Shown here piece after piece: positions 36,007-44,956 of a stretch of 64,000 nucleotides of DNA (position 1 is the first letter of the stretch; each line of letters begins with the position of its first letter). The DNA is taken from contig CAWADL010000010.1 of NCBI GenBank assembly GCA_963780825.1, positions 434,001-498,000 on the forward strand. The letters run 5' to 3'. This DNA comes from Roseiarcus sp963780825 (GTDB lineage: Bacteria; Pseudomonadota; Alphaproteobacteria; Rhizobiales; Beijerinckiaceae). Under the pieces are notes generated by a model. The model was not told the DNA's origin. It did no database searches and worked only from the letters and a program-made list of their open reading frames with translations. A program made the position numbers and the translations under genes.

Positions 36007-36698
36007 GCGTGCGCAATCTCATCGTGCGCTATGGTCAGGCGGTTGCCGTCAATGGCGTGAGCCTCGAAGTTCCCGAGGGCGCTTGGGTCGCGGTCGTCGG
36101 GGCCAACGGCGCCGGAAAGTCTTCGTTGCTGCGCGCGGTCGTTGGGCTCGCACCCCACGCCGGCGAGGTCAGGTTTGCCGGTCGCGATCTCGCGGGCGCG
36201 GCGGCATGGACGCGACAACGCCTCGGCCTGGGGTTCGTGCCGGAAGGGCGGCAGTTGTTTGGCGGGATGAGCGTCGAGGAAAACCTTCGCGCCGGCGGCT
36301 ACGCGTGCGAGGCCGCGGATCTGCGCCGGGGCCTCGATCAGGCTTTTGAAATGTTTCCACGGCTGAGTGAACGACGGCGTCAGACCGCCGCGACGCTATC
36401 GGGCGGCGAGCAGCAGATGCTTGCGCTGGCGCGGGCGCTGATGCCGGGGCCTCGGTTGTTGCTGATCGACGAGATATCCTGGGGGTTGATGCCGCTGCTG
36501 GTCACACAGGTGTTCGAGCGGCTTCAGGCGCTGCACAAGAGCGGTCTGACCATCCTGCAGGTTGAACAGAACACGCGCGAGGCGTTGCGCCACGCCGACC
36601 ACGCCTATGTGATGGCGACCGGATCGATTATGATTGACGGTCCGCCAAGCGAAATCGCGCGCGACCCGCGCGTTGTCGAAAGCTACGTCGGAGCGTGA
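36000..36698 (+). CDS. ABC transporter ATP-binding protein (LivF-like) with unusual Walker B neighbourhood
   Basis: This intact 232-residue protein has Walker A G-A-N-G-A-G-K-S-S-L near residue 36, L-G-F-V-P-E-G-R-Q-L-F, signature L-S-G-G-E-Q-Q-M-L-A-L-A-R-A and H-loop position V-E-Q-N (the His of the H-loop is replaced by Gln, as is usual in LivF). Walker B reads L-L-L-I-D-E-I-S-W-G-L-M-P where LivF proteins normally have D-E-P-S-L-G-L-A-P; the catalytic Glu is kept. It overlaps the CoA-transferase start by GTGA, confirming that transport and CoA-transfer genes share one transcript. Confidence 0.87.
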   Translation: MLSVRNLIVRYGQAVAVNGVSLEVPEGAWVAVVGANGAGKSSLLRAVVGLAPHAGEVRFAGRDLAGAAAWTRQRLGLGFVPEGRQLFGGMSVEENLRAGGYACEAADLRRGLDQAFEMFPRLSERRRQTAATLSGGEQQMLALARALMPGPRLLLIDEISWGLMPLLVTQVFERLQALHKSGLTILQVEQNTREALRHADHAYVMATGSIMIDGPPSEIARDPRVVESYVGA

Positions 36699-37879
36699 AG
36701 GTGGCGGAGATGGAAAAGGAAGCTCCTATTGCAGGATGGCAGCCGCTTCAGGACGTGCGGGTGCTCGATCTTTCCGCGCTGTTGCCGGGGCCGTTCGCGA
36801 CACTGGCGCTCGCCGATCTCGGCGCCGACGTTGTCAAGGTCGAGCCGCTCTCGGGCGATTTCGCGCGTCGCATGCCGTCTTCGTTGTTCACCATGGCCAA
36901 TCGAAACAAACGTAGCCTGGCGATCGATCTCAAGCGGCCGGATGCGGCGGAGGTGATGCGCCGTCTTGCGGGTTGGGCGGATGTCGCCATCGAGGGATTC
37001 CGACCCGGCGTCGTTGACCGGCTCGGCGTCGGTCCTGCGGCGCTGCAAGGCGCCAATCCGCGCCTGATCTATTGCTCGCTTTCCGGCTACGGTCAGAGCG
37101 GCCCCGATGCGCAAGTCCCCGGCCACGATCTCAACTATCTATGTGCAGGCGGCGCGATGACTTTATCCGGGCACTGGGGCGAGGCGCCGCGACGTTCGGC
37201 GATTCCCGTCGCCGATCTCGCCGGCGGCGCCTATGCGGTCATCGCGATCCTATCGGCGCTGCATGAGCGTCAAACGACTGGCCGCGGCCGCCGGCTCGAC
37301 CTCAGCCTCACCGAAGCCGCGATGTCGTTTGTTTCTATCCGCCACGGCCTCGATCTCGACGAGCGCTCGCAGGAGCATATCTGGCCAACCAACGATCTGT
37401 TTGAGACGGCGGACGGGGGCTTCATCGCGCTCGGCATTGTCGAGGAGCATTTCTGGCGCGCCTTCGTCGAGGCCGCCGGGGATATCGCGCCGGACCTTCG
37501 TTCAGAACGGTACGCCGATGAACCGCAACGCCGAAAGCGCGGGAACGAGTTGATCGCGCGACTGCGCGAGGTGATGCGTATGCGCTCCGCTTCGGAATGG
37601 CTGGAGAAACTGCGGGTCACTGGCGCGCCCGCGCAGCGCGCGATGTCGCCCGCGGAGGCGAGCCGCCGCGAGCAGATCGCCGCGCGTCATATGGTCATGG
37701 GGCTTGGCGGCGAGCGGCACATTCCGTTCCCCGTCATGGTTGATGGTGAGCGCGGCGCGGCTTTGCGCAACATCGCGCCGCCGCTCGGCGCGCACACCCG
37801 CGATGTGCTGCGCGAGATCGGTTTCGCGGATTTGGAGATCGATGCGTTTCAACGCAGCGGCGCGATTGCGGCGAAATAG
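36695..37879 (+). CDS. Class III CoA-transferase (CaiB/BaiF family), first of two
   Basis: This intact 394-residue protein moves CoA between carboxylic acids through an aspartyl-CoA thioester. The catalytic Asp is D174 in I-P-V-A-D-L-A-G-G. Other landmarks are V-L-D-L-S-A-L-L-P-G-P near residue 23, A-D-L-G-A-D-V-V-K-V-E-P near 40 and N-R-N-K-R-S-L-A-I-D-L-K near 69. GTG 36695 overlaps the LivF-like stop; ATG 36710 is an alternative start. Two different family members side by side suggest either a heteromeric transferase or two successive CoA transfers in the same pathway. Confidence 0.88.
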   Translation: MKVAEMEKEAPIAGWQPLQDVRVLDLSALLPGPFATLALADLGADVVKVEPLSGDFARRMPSSLFTMANRNKRSLAIDLKRPDAAEVMRRLAGWADVAIEGFRPGVVDRLGVGPAALQGANPRLIYCSLSGYGQSGPDAQVPGHDLNYLCAGGAMTLSGHWGEAPRRSAIPVADLAGGAYAVIAILSALHERQTTGRGRRLDLSLTEAAMSFVSIRHGLDLDERSQEHIWPTNDLFETADGGFIALGIVEEHFWRAFVEAAGDIAPDLRSERYADEPQRRKRGNELIARLREVMRMRSASEWLEKLRVTGAPAQRAMSPAEASRREQIAARHMVMGLGGERHIPFPVMVDGERGAALRNIAPPLGAHTRDVLREIGFADLEIDAFQRSGAIAAK

Positions 37880-37891
37880 AAGGAGAGCCTG

Positions 37892-39085
37892 ATGAGCGGT
37901 CCCCTCGACGGCGTGCGCGTGATTGACATGACAATGAACGTCATGGGGCCCTACGCGTCCCAGATCCTCGGCGACATGGGCGCCGACATCTGCAAGATCG
38001 AGCCGCCCGAAGGCGACACGCTGCGCGGCATCGGCCCGGCGCGCAACAAGGGCATGGGTCCGTATTTCCTCAACCTCAATCGCAACAAGCGCAGCCTGGC
38101 GCTCGACCTCAAGAAAGCAGAGGCCGGCGCCGTATTGCGCCGGTTGCTCGAGAAGGCCGACGTGCTGCTCTACAGTTTTCGACCGAAGGCCATGGCGCGG
38201 CTTGGCGCTTCCTACGCCGAAGTTGCGGCCATCAACCCGCGCATCATCTATTGCGGCGCCTTTGGCTACGGACAGACCGGTCCTTATGCGGATCGGCCGG
38301 CTTACGACGACCTGATACAGGCGGCGATCGGTCTGCCGGTGCTGCAGGCGCGCAGGACCGGCGAGCCGACCTACGTCGCCGCGGCGTTGATGGATCGCGT
38401 GGTCGGCGTGATGAGCGCGTCGGCGATTGGCATGGCGCTCTACAGTCGCGAGCGCACCGGCGAAGGACAGGCCATCGAGGCGCCGATGTTTGAAAGCATG
38501 GCCGAGTTCATCATGGGCGACCATCTCTACGGCGCCACATTCGAGCCGCCGAACGGGCCGATCGGCTATGTGCGCATGATGGACAAGAACCGCAAGCCAT
38601 ATCCAACCAAAGACGGTCACATCGGCGCGCTGATCTACAACGACAAGCATTGGCGTCGTTTCTTCGAAGCGATCGGCCGGCCTGATATGGCCGCCGACGA
38701 GCGCTACACGACGATTGCCGGCCGCACGCAGCATATCGGCTTCCTGTACAGTTTTCTCGCCGAGACGCTGGCGACGCGCACGACTGACGAGTGGTTGGCG
38801 TTTTTCGCGGATGTCGATATCCCCGCGATGCGGCTCAATTCGCCCGACGATTTGCTTGATGACGAGCATATGAAGGCGGTGAATTTCTTCTCGCTGCGCG
38901 ATCATCCCAGCGAAGGAAAGCTGCGCGTGATGGATGTCGCGCAGCGCTGGAGCAAGACCCAGCCGGACATTCGCCGCCTGGCGCCGCGGCTCGGCGAGCA
39001 CTCACGTGAGATTCTGGGGGAGTATGGGCTGGGTGAGGAGGAGATTGGTTCGCTGGTGGGCAGCGGGGCGGTCATCCAGGCGTGA
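37892..39085 (+). CDS. Class III CoA-transferase (CaiB/BaiF family), second of two
   Basis: This intact 397-residue protein starts 12 bases after the first transferase gene with RBS GAAGGAGAGCCTG. Catalytic Asp is D168 in A-A-L-M-D-R-V-V-G. Conserved V-I-D-M-T-M-N-V-M-G-P-Y near residue 10 and N-R-N-K-R-S-L-A-L-D-L-K near 63 match the family. It differs substantially from its neighbour (for example G-Y-G-Q-T-G-P-Y-A-D-R versus G-Y-G-Q-S-G-P-D-A-Q-V), so it is not a recent duplicate. It is the last gene of the operon and is followed by repeat B1. Confidence 0.88.
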   Translation: MSGPLDGVRVIDMTMNVMGPYASQILGDMGADICKIEPPEGDTLRGIGPARNKGMGPYFLNLNRNKRSLALDLKKAEAGAVLRRLLEKADVLLYSFRPKAMARLGASYAEVAAINPRIIYCGAFGYGQTGPYADRPAYDDLIQAAIGLPVLQARRTGEPTYVAAALMDRVVGVMSASAIGMALYSRERTGEGQAIEAPMFESMAEFIMGDHLYGATFEPPNGPIGYVRMMDKNRKPYPTKDGHIGALIYNDKHWRRFFEAIGRPDMAADERYTTIAGRTQHIGFLYSFLAETLATRTTDEWLAFFADVDIPAMRLNSPDDLLDDEHMKAVNFFSLRDHPSEGKLRVMDVAQRWSKTQPDIRRLAPRLGEHSREILGEYGLGEEEIGSLVGSGAVIQA

Positions 39086-39097
39086 CCCATTTCTTAC

Positions 39098-39207
39098 CGT
39101 CATTGCGAGCGAAGCGAAGCCATCCAGCGTCGTGAGATCATTGGTTAGCCGGAGAAGGCGCCTGCAGCCGCATGGATTGCTTCGTCGCTTCGCTCCTCGC
39201 AATGACG
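39098..39207. repeat. Palindromic repeat, family B copy 1
   Basis: It begins CGTCATTGCGAGCGAAGCGA and ends with the inverse TTCGCTCCTCGCAATGACGG, with an inner GTCGCTTCGCTCCTC form on the right. It lies between the end of the CoA-transferase operon and the convergent glucosidase gene and could act as a bidirectional terminator. Confidence 0.9.
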
Positions 39208-39216
39208 GTGAGGGCT

Positions 39217-40813
39217 CTAACCGACGTCCAGCGCCGGGCGGAGAACAAGACCTTCATCGGCGCGCAAGTGAATCTCCTCACCGCTCAAAGCGGCGGGATC
39301 GTCAAGATAGGTCGAGAGAACGACCGCGCTAACCGGGACGCCCAGCCGCAAAGCGCGTTCTTCCCCGCTCATGTTGAGCGCGACGATAAAACGCTCATCG
39401 CCGAGCCGCCGCTCATAAGCCAGCACATGCTCGTCGGCGGTCAGAAGTTTGAAGTCGCCTGAAGACAAGGCCGCGCTATCCCGACGCAGCCGAATGAGCG
39501 TTCGATAGAGCGACAGCATGGATCGCGGATCGCCAGCCTCAGTGGAAACGTTGAGCACGTCGGCGTCTGCGTTGAGGGGAAGCCATGGCTTCCCTTCAGT
39601 GAAACCGCCGTTTGGCGCCGTCGCTCCATGGCATCGGCGTGCGCACCGGATCGCGCCCTAATCCAAACCCCGGAATGTTGCGCTCGAATGGGTCCTGCAC
39701 CAGCTGCGGCGGAATGGGAACGTCGGTCATTCCGATCTCCTCGCCTTGGTAGATCGTCGGCGTCCCCCTCAGCGTGAGCAACAGCATCGCCGCGACGCGC
39801 GCCTGGGCGCGGCCGACCCGGCTCGCCACCCGCGATCTGTCGTGGTTGCCGAGCACCCAGTTCGGCCACCCGCCGGGGGGCAGGGCGGCTTCGTAGGATT
39901 CAATAAGCGTGGCTACAGAAATCGGCTTCCAGTCGGTGGTGATCAGGTGAAAGTTGAAAGGCAGATGAAAGCCCGTCAGCTTCACCCCATAATACGCCAT
40001 CAGACGATCAATCGGGAGATAGGCCTCGCCGATCATCACCCGCTCCGGATAGGCGTCGGCGATCCGCCGCATCGCCGCGATCGAGACGTGCACCTCTGGT
40101 TGATCGATCGTCCTGGTCAGCAACCAGCGGATGTTGGGCGCCATTCCCGGCCGCCAATCGGGGTTGGGCGGATTGTCCAGGAAGTCCGGGTCTTCGTGGA
40201 GATGGTGGATCGCATCCACCCTGAACCCATCGACGCCGCGGTCGAACCAAAAGCGCATGACATCGCAAATCGCTTTCTCGACCGCAGGATTGCGCCAATT
40301 GAGGTCGGGCTGCTCCGTCAAATAGGCGTGGTAGTAATATTGCCCGGCGGCTGCGTCGAATGTCCAGGCCGGTCCGCCGAATTCACTCTCCCAGTTGTTT
40401 GGTGGCGAACCGTCGGGCTTCGCATCGCGCCAGACATACCAATCGCGCTTGGCATTGTCCTTCGAGGATCGGCTCTCCAGAAACCAGGGATGCTGATTGG
40501 ACGTGTGGTTCGGCACCAGGTCCAGGATGATCTTCAGCCCAAGCGCGTGAGCCGATCGAAGCATCGCGTCGAAGTCGGCGAGCGTGCCGAACAGCGGGTC
40601 GATCGCGCAATAGTCGCTGACGTCGTAACCGAAGTCCTTCATCGGTGAAACAAAGATTGGAGATATCCAGACCCCGTCGATGCCGAGCTCCACGAGGCGG
40701 TCAAGGCGCTGCGCAATACCCTTGAGATCGCCGACGCCGTCCCCATTCGAATCCTGGAACGAGCGCGGATACACCTGGTAAATCACGCCTTGCCGCCACC
40801 AGGCTTTTTCCAT
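39217..40813 (-). CDS. GH13 alpha-glucosidase / oligo-1,6-glucosidase, one frameshift
   Basis: About 530 residues, cytoplasmic (no signal peptide). It starts W-W-R-Q-G-V-I-Y-Q-V-Y-P-R-S-F-Q-D. The GH13 regions are D-L-V-P-N-H-T-S near residue 100, the nucleophile region G-V-D-G-F-R-V-D-A-I near 195, the acid/base V-M-I-G-E-A-Y near 262 and V-L-G-N-H-D-R-S-R near 330, so all three catalytic acids are present. A single extra G near 39605 (CGGCGG for CGCGG) breaks the frame, and the C-terminal beta domain continues W-L-P-L-N-A-D-A-D-V to 39217. It would hydrolyse alpha-1,4/1,6 oligosaccharides or sucrose-like glucosides. It stands alone between two family B repeats. Confidence 0.88.
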
Positions 40814-40848
40814 CGTGGTCTCTCCCGGAGTCTTTGCAGGTATCTAGC

Positions 40849-40958
40849 CGTCATTGCGAGCAAAGCGAAGCCATCCAGCGCCGTGAGATCGTCGGCCATC
40901 CGGAAAGTGCACTGGCCGCCGCATGGATGGCTTCGTCGCTTCGCTCCTCGCAATGACG
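40849..40958. repeat. Palindromic repeat, family B copy 2
   Basis: Same ends as B1 (CGTCATTGCGAGCAAAGCGA ... CTCCTCGCAATGACG). It sits three bases from the stop of the BtpA gene. Confidence 0.9.
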
Positions 40959-40960
40959 AC

Positions 40961-41758
40961 TCACCGCAGTCGGTTGACGACGTCCATAAACCGCGAAACC
41001 CGTTCGCCATCGACCGCGTTCCAGGTATTCCCGTCAACCTTGAGATGCGTGCCGATGATTACGCCATCCGCAAGGCTCAACGTATCACGAACATTGTCGA
41101 GGGTGACGCCGGTGTTGGCGAACACCGGCGTGTCCGGCACGGCCTCGCGCACTTTGCGAAGCGCCGACTGATCGACGGATTCTCCCGTCAGCGGCCCGGA
41201 AACCAGAATGGCGTCTGCGACCGAGGAAAACACGGCGCTGCGCGCCCTCAGTTCAATCGGCCGCTGGTCGAGCGAATAGGCGAACTCCGCATTGACGTTG
41301 AACATCAGCTTCAGATCGCGGCGCCCGAGTTGGGCGCGCAGCCGCGCCGCGGTGGCGCAATCCGGCGCCCAGAGCCCCATGTCGGAGGCGAACACGCCGG
41401 TGAAAATTTCGCGCACGAATTGCGCGCCTGTCGCGACGGCGATGGCGACGCTGGCGGCGGGATCCCAGAGATAGTTGACGCCGAACGGTACTTTGATCTC
41501 CGGCTTGACGGCCTGAATCACCGCGGTCATCGCCGCTATGCCTTCCGCCGGCGCCTTCAGTTGATAGGGACGGTCGAACTCGTTGCCGAACATGATCGCA
41601 TCGATCCCGCCGGCCTGCAGTTTTCGTACGTCGCTGAGAACGTCGGCCGCGAGTTTATCTACGCCGCCCTCCGGATCATAAGCGGGCGCGCCGGGCAGCG
41701 CGCCAATATGCGCCATGGCGATCACGACTTTTTTCTTCGGGCCAAAGAAATCAAACAC
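40961..41758 (-). CDS. BtpA/SgcQ-family TIM-barrel protein
   Basis: This intact protein is about 265 residues from GTG 41758, chosen because GAAGGGAGCGGAAGC gives a good Shine-Dalgarno; a TTG at 41806 is in frame but lacks one. Motifs: V-V-I-A-M-A-H-I-G-A-L-P-G-A-P near residue 10, G-I-D-A-I-M-F-G-N-E-F-D near 50, F-G-V-N-Y-L-W-D-P near 90 and I-I-G-T-H-L-K-V-D-G near the C-terminus. BtpA was named for photosystem I biogenesis in cyanobacteria, but in heterotrophs the family sits with sugar and polyol genes and its reaction is unknown. It follows the DeoR gene on the same strand, suggesting membership in the regulated sugar locus. Confidence 0.82.
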   Translation of the reverse strand: MFDFFGPKKKVVIAMAHIGALPGAPAYDPEGGVDKLAADVLSDVRKLQAGGIDAIMFGNEFDRPYQLKAPAEGIAAMTAVIQAVKPEIKVPFGVNYLWDPAASVAIAVATGAQFVREIFTGVFASDMGLWAPDCATAARLRAQLGRRDLKLMFNVNAEFAYSLDQRPIELRARSAVFSSVADAILVSGPLTGESVDQSALRKVREAVPDTPVFANTGVTLDNVRDTLSLADGVIIGTHLKVDGNTWNAVDGERVSRFMDVVNRLR

Positions 41759-41804
41759 GCTTCCGCTCCCTTCGTAAGTCTCGCCGCGCTCTTGTTGCTC
41801 GTCC

Positions 41805-41846
41805 AACCCAAAGAGCGGGCGGGACGCCCGCGGTCCCGAGGGCGCC
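41805..41846. repeat. Partial palindromic repeat, family E
   Basis: AAGAGCGGGCGGGACGCCCG and the following CGGTCCCGAGGG match the right half of the larger E element at 47052-47134. It lies between the DeoR and BtpA genes. Confidence 0.6.
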
Positions 41847-41848
41847 TC

Positions 41849-42602
41849 CTAAGCGATGGGCGACGCGATCTCCACGGCGACCCCGGCATCAGAAAGCGCC
41901 GCGGCGATCTCCGGCGGTGGCGGCGCATCGGTGATCAGCGCGTCGAACTGCGCCAGCGGCGCGATATGAACCAGCGACATCGCGTTGAACTTCGAGGCGT
42001 CGCAGAGCACGATCTTGCGCGTCGAGCGTCTGAGATAGACGCGCTTCATCTCCGTGTCGTCGAGCGAATAATCAAACATGCCCTCGGCGGTGAGACCGGA
42101 GACGCCGATGAACGCCATGTCGAACCATAGCTCCTCGAATTGCGCGATCGCCGAGGGGCCGGAGATCGACATCTCGTCGCCCCGCAGCCGGCCGCCCGGC
42201 AGATAGACTTCCGCCGCGACCCTCGCCGAGCCTCGCCGCGATGCGCAGGCTGTTGGTGAACACCTTGGCTTGTCGCCACTCCACGAGCAGCGAGGCCAGC
42301 AGATAAGTCGTCGTGCCGACGTCGAGCGCGATCGCCCGCGCGCCCTGCGCGGCGGACGCCGCGGCGGCGGCAATGGCGCGTTTGGCGGCGGCATTCTTGT
42401 TGAGGCGCGCTTCGAACGTCGGCTCGGCGAATGTGTGGTAGACCCGCGGCGCCTGCCGCTCGGGTGTAGCGGCCTTGCTCACGGCGCCGCCATGCGTGCG
42501 CGCCAGCCGTCCCTCCCGTTCGAGATCGTCGAGATCGCGCCGCACGGTCATGTCCGACACGCCGAGCCGCGCCGCCACGTCGGCGACCGTGATCGCGCCC
42601 AT
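41849..42602 (-). CDS. DeoR-family transcriptional regulator, frameshifted, N-terminus uncertain
   Basis: Sugar-phosphate-responsive regulator. HTH: A-I-T-V-A-D-V-A-A-R-L-G-V-S-D-M-T-V-R-R-D-L. Effector domain: A-L-D-V-G-T-T-T-Y-L-L-A near residue 95, G-V-S-G-L-T-A-E-G-M-F and V-L-C-D-A-S-K-F. One extra G near 42225 separates the two halves. The codons before ATG 42602 continue in frame as A-V-R-H-A-F-I-L-G-A-L-A-E, the usual first DeoR helix, so the real start is upstream, probably a GTG near 42700 with another indel near 42650. It is divergent from the SDR/UgpC/FGGY operon; matching promoter motifs at 42768 and 50635 are candidate targets. Confidence 0.82.
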
Positions 42603-42767
42603 TTCAGCGAGCGCGCCGAGAATAAAGGCGTGACGAACCGCCGCTTGGACTCGGCCCTTCGCTGGCGAACTGCGTCCGCTCCGCTGTCCCCACCGCTCTA
42701 CTCAGCTCGCGTCTGCATCGCGAACATAGGATACGCGATAAACAAACAAATTCAAACATTTTCTTGG

Positions 42768-42795
42768 TTGAGATGTACGTTTTTGTTGATATAAT
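42768..42795 (+). promoter_or_regulatory. Promoter with DeoR-box-like spacer upstream of the SDR operon
   Basis: TTGAGA (42768-42773), a 16-base spacer and a perfect TATAAT (42790-42795). The spacer contains GTTTTTGTTGA. The promoter of the binding-protein gene at 50601 has the same layout and a TTTTGTTTGAT spacer. Confidence 0.6.
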
Positions 42796-42828
42796 GACGG
42801 CTAACGGATGCCGGCGCCGGGAGACCTC

Positions 42829-43609
42829 ATGGGTGAAGCGAAATTCCCGGAATTGGCCGGCGCAAAAGCCGTCGTCACCGGCGGCGCGACCGGCATCGGC
42901 CGGGCCATCGCCGCCGCGCTCGCCCGGCAATCGGCAACAGTCACGATCGCCGACATCGACCTCGCGCGCGCCGAACAGGCGGCCGAGGAGATCGGCGGCT
43001 TCGCGGTCGCCATCGACGTGCGCAAGCGCGCCTCGGTCGAGGCCGCGCTGAGCGCGGCCGAGACGCTGATGGGCGGCTTCGATCTGCTCATCGCCAACGC
43101 CGGCGTTTCGACGATGCAGCACGCGCTGGAGATCACCGACGAGGAGTGGGACTACAATTTCGACGTCAACGTGCGCGGCATCTTTCTCGCCAACCAGATC
43201 GCCGCGCGCGGCTTCAAGGCGCGCGGGCGTGGCGTGATCGTCAACACGGCTTCGCTCGCCGCCAAAGTCGGCGCGCCGCTGCTCGCGCATTATTCCGCGA
43301 GCAAATTCGCCGTGCTCGGCTGGACGCAGGCGCTCGCGCGCGAACTGGCGCCGGCCGGCATTCGGGTCAACGCCGTCTGCCCCGGCTTCGTCAAGACCGG
43401 CATGCAGGAGCGCGAGATCGAATGGGAGGCGCAACCTGCGCGGCGTGTCGCCGGAGCGGGTCGTTGCAGATTATATCGCGCAAACGCCGCTCGGGCGGTT
43501 GGAGACGCCCGAGGACGTCGCCGACGTCGTCGTGTTCCTCTGCTCCAATTCCGCGCGCTTCATGACCGGCCAGGGCATCAACGTCACCGGCGGCGTCTAC
43601 ATGACCTGA
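42829..43609 (+). CDS. Short-chain dehydrogenase of the sugar/polyol locus, one frameshift
   Basis: About 259 residues. T-G-G-A-T-G-I-G-R-A (cofactor) near residue 17, I-A-D-I-D, I-A-N-A-G, catalytic Ser in V-N-T-A-S-L-A-A, and Y-S-A-S-K (Tyr/Lys pair) are all present. The end is M-T-G-Q-G-I-N-V-T-G-G-V-Y-M-T. I prefer ATG 42829 (GGGAGACCTC in front) to ATG 42808, which lies only a few bases after the predicted transcript start. One extra C near 43434 (CAACCTG for CAACTG) shifts the frame. With an FGGY kinase in the operon, it is a candidate polyol dehydrogenase. Confidence 0.88.
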
Positions 43610-43626
43610 GGTCGAAGCAGAGACAT

Positions 43627-43773
43627 CGTCATTGCGAGCGAAGCGAAGCCATCCAGCCTCTCCGCGATTCCTCGGTTGGACGCTACCCGGCGCCGCGGCG
43701 ACAGGCGCGGCCTTGACTGATGCGGTGGTGTCCCGCCCAGCCGCTGGATGGCTTCGCTTCGCTCGCAATGACG
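43627..43773. repeat. Palindromic repeat, family B copy 3
   Basis: CGTCATTGCGAGCGAAGCGA ... TCGCTTCGCTCGCAATGACG with a longer unique centre than B1/B2. It lies inside the operon between the SDR and UgpC-type ATPase genes. Confidence 0.9.
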
Positions 43774-43794
43774 GAGTGGCTATAAGGACGGTTC

Positions 43795-44956
43795 ATGGCC
43801 TCGATTGTTTTCGAACGCGTCGGCAAGCGCTACCCCGACGGATTCGCCGCCGTGCGCTCGCTCGATCTCGAGATCGCCGACGGCGAGTTTCTGGTGCTGG
43901 TCGGCCCGAGCGGCTGCGGCAAGTCGACCGCGCTGCGCATGATCGCCGGCCTGGAGGAGATCACCGAGGGCCGTCTGCTGATCGACGGCGTGGTCGCCAA
44001 TGGGTTGAGCCCGCGCGACCGCGACGTCGCGATGGTGTTCCAGTCCTACGCGCTCTATCCGCACATGACGGTTGCGGAAAACATCGGCTTCGGACTCTGC
44101 GTCGCGCGGGGCGCGCAAGTCGGAAATCGCCGCCAAGGTGCAGGAGACGGCGCGGCTGCTGGAGCTTGAGGAGCATCTTGCAGCGCAAGCCCGGCGCAGC
44201 TCTCCGGCGGCCAGCGTCAGCGCGTCGCGATGGGCCGCGCCATCGCCCGGCGGCCGAAGGCGTTCCTGATGGACGAGCCGCTGTCCAACCTCGATGCGCG
44301 GCTGCGCGGCCACATGCGCTCCGAGATCGCGCAGCTGCAGGAGCTGACCGGCGTCACGACGATCTATGTCACGCACGACCAGATCGAGGCGATGACGATG
44401 GGCGACCGCGTCGCCGTGATGCGCAACGGCGTGCTGCAGCAGCTCGGCGCCGCCGCGCGCGCTCTACGATACCCCGGCCAACCTGTTCGTCGCCGGCTTC
44501 ATCGGCGCGCCGACGATGAATTTCCTGCGCGTCGACATCGTCGCGGAGAACGAGGAAGCGGTCGGCCGTCGCCGGCGGCTTTCGCCTGACGCTGCCCGCC
44601 GGAGTGGCTTGCCGCCAACGCCGCGTCTCGTCGAACATGTCGGCAAGAAGGCGATGCTCGGCGTCCGCCCGGAAGCGCTGCAGTCCGAGCTGAGGACGAC
44701 GCGCAGGCAGCGCTGGTCGGCAAGGTCGCATTCGTCGAGGATTTCGGCGCGACCCAACTCGCCCATCTCGACGTCGACCTCGCGGGAACCTTGCGGGAGA
44801 TGGTCGCCGAGCCCGACGAGGTCCCCATCGCCGCGCCGCGGCTTGCGGGTAGCCCTCGACGCGACCCATCCCGTTCGCGCCGGCGAGCGGCTTCGGCTCT
44901 CAATCGACGCTCGCCGCATCCATTTGTTTGACCCCGAGACCGAAAATGCCCTCTGA
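43795..44956 (+). CDS. Carbohydrate ABC transporter ATPase (UgpC/MsmK type), heavily frameshifted
   Basis: About 370-385 residues. The N-terminal ATPase shows Walker A G-P-S-G-C-G-K-S-T near residue 38, V-F-Q-S-Y-A-L-Y-P-H-M (Q-loop), Walker B A-F-L-M-D-E-P-L-S-N-L-D and Y-V-T-H-D-Q-I-E-A-M. The C-terminal TOBE-like part has F-I-G-A-P-T-M-N-F-L, M-L-G-V-R-P-E-A-L and R-L-R-L-S-I-D-A-R-R-I-H-L-F-D. At least six frame breaks fall between 44105 and 44860. It ends overlapping the FGGY gene. It would energise the permeases at 47299-49068, which are on the opposite strand of the same locus. Confidence 0.8.
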
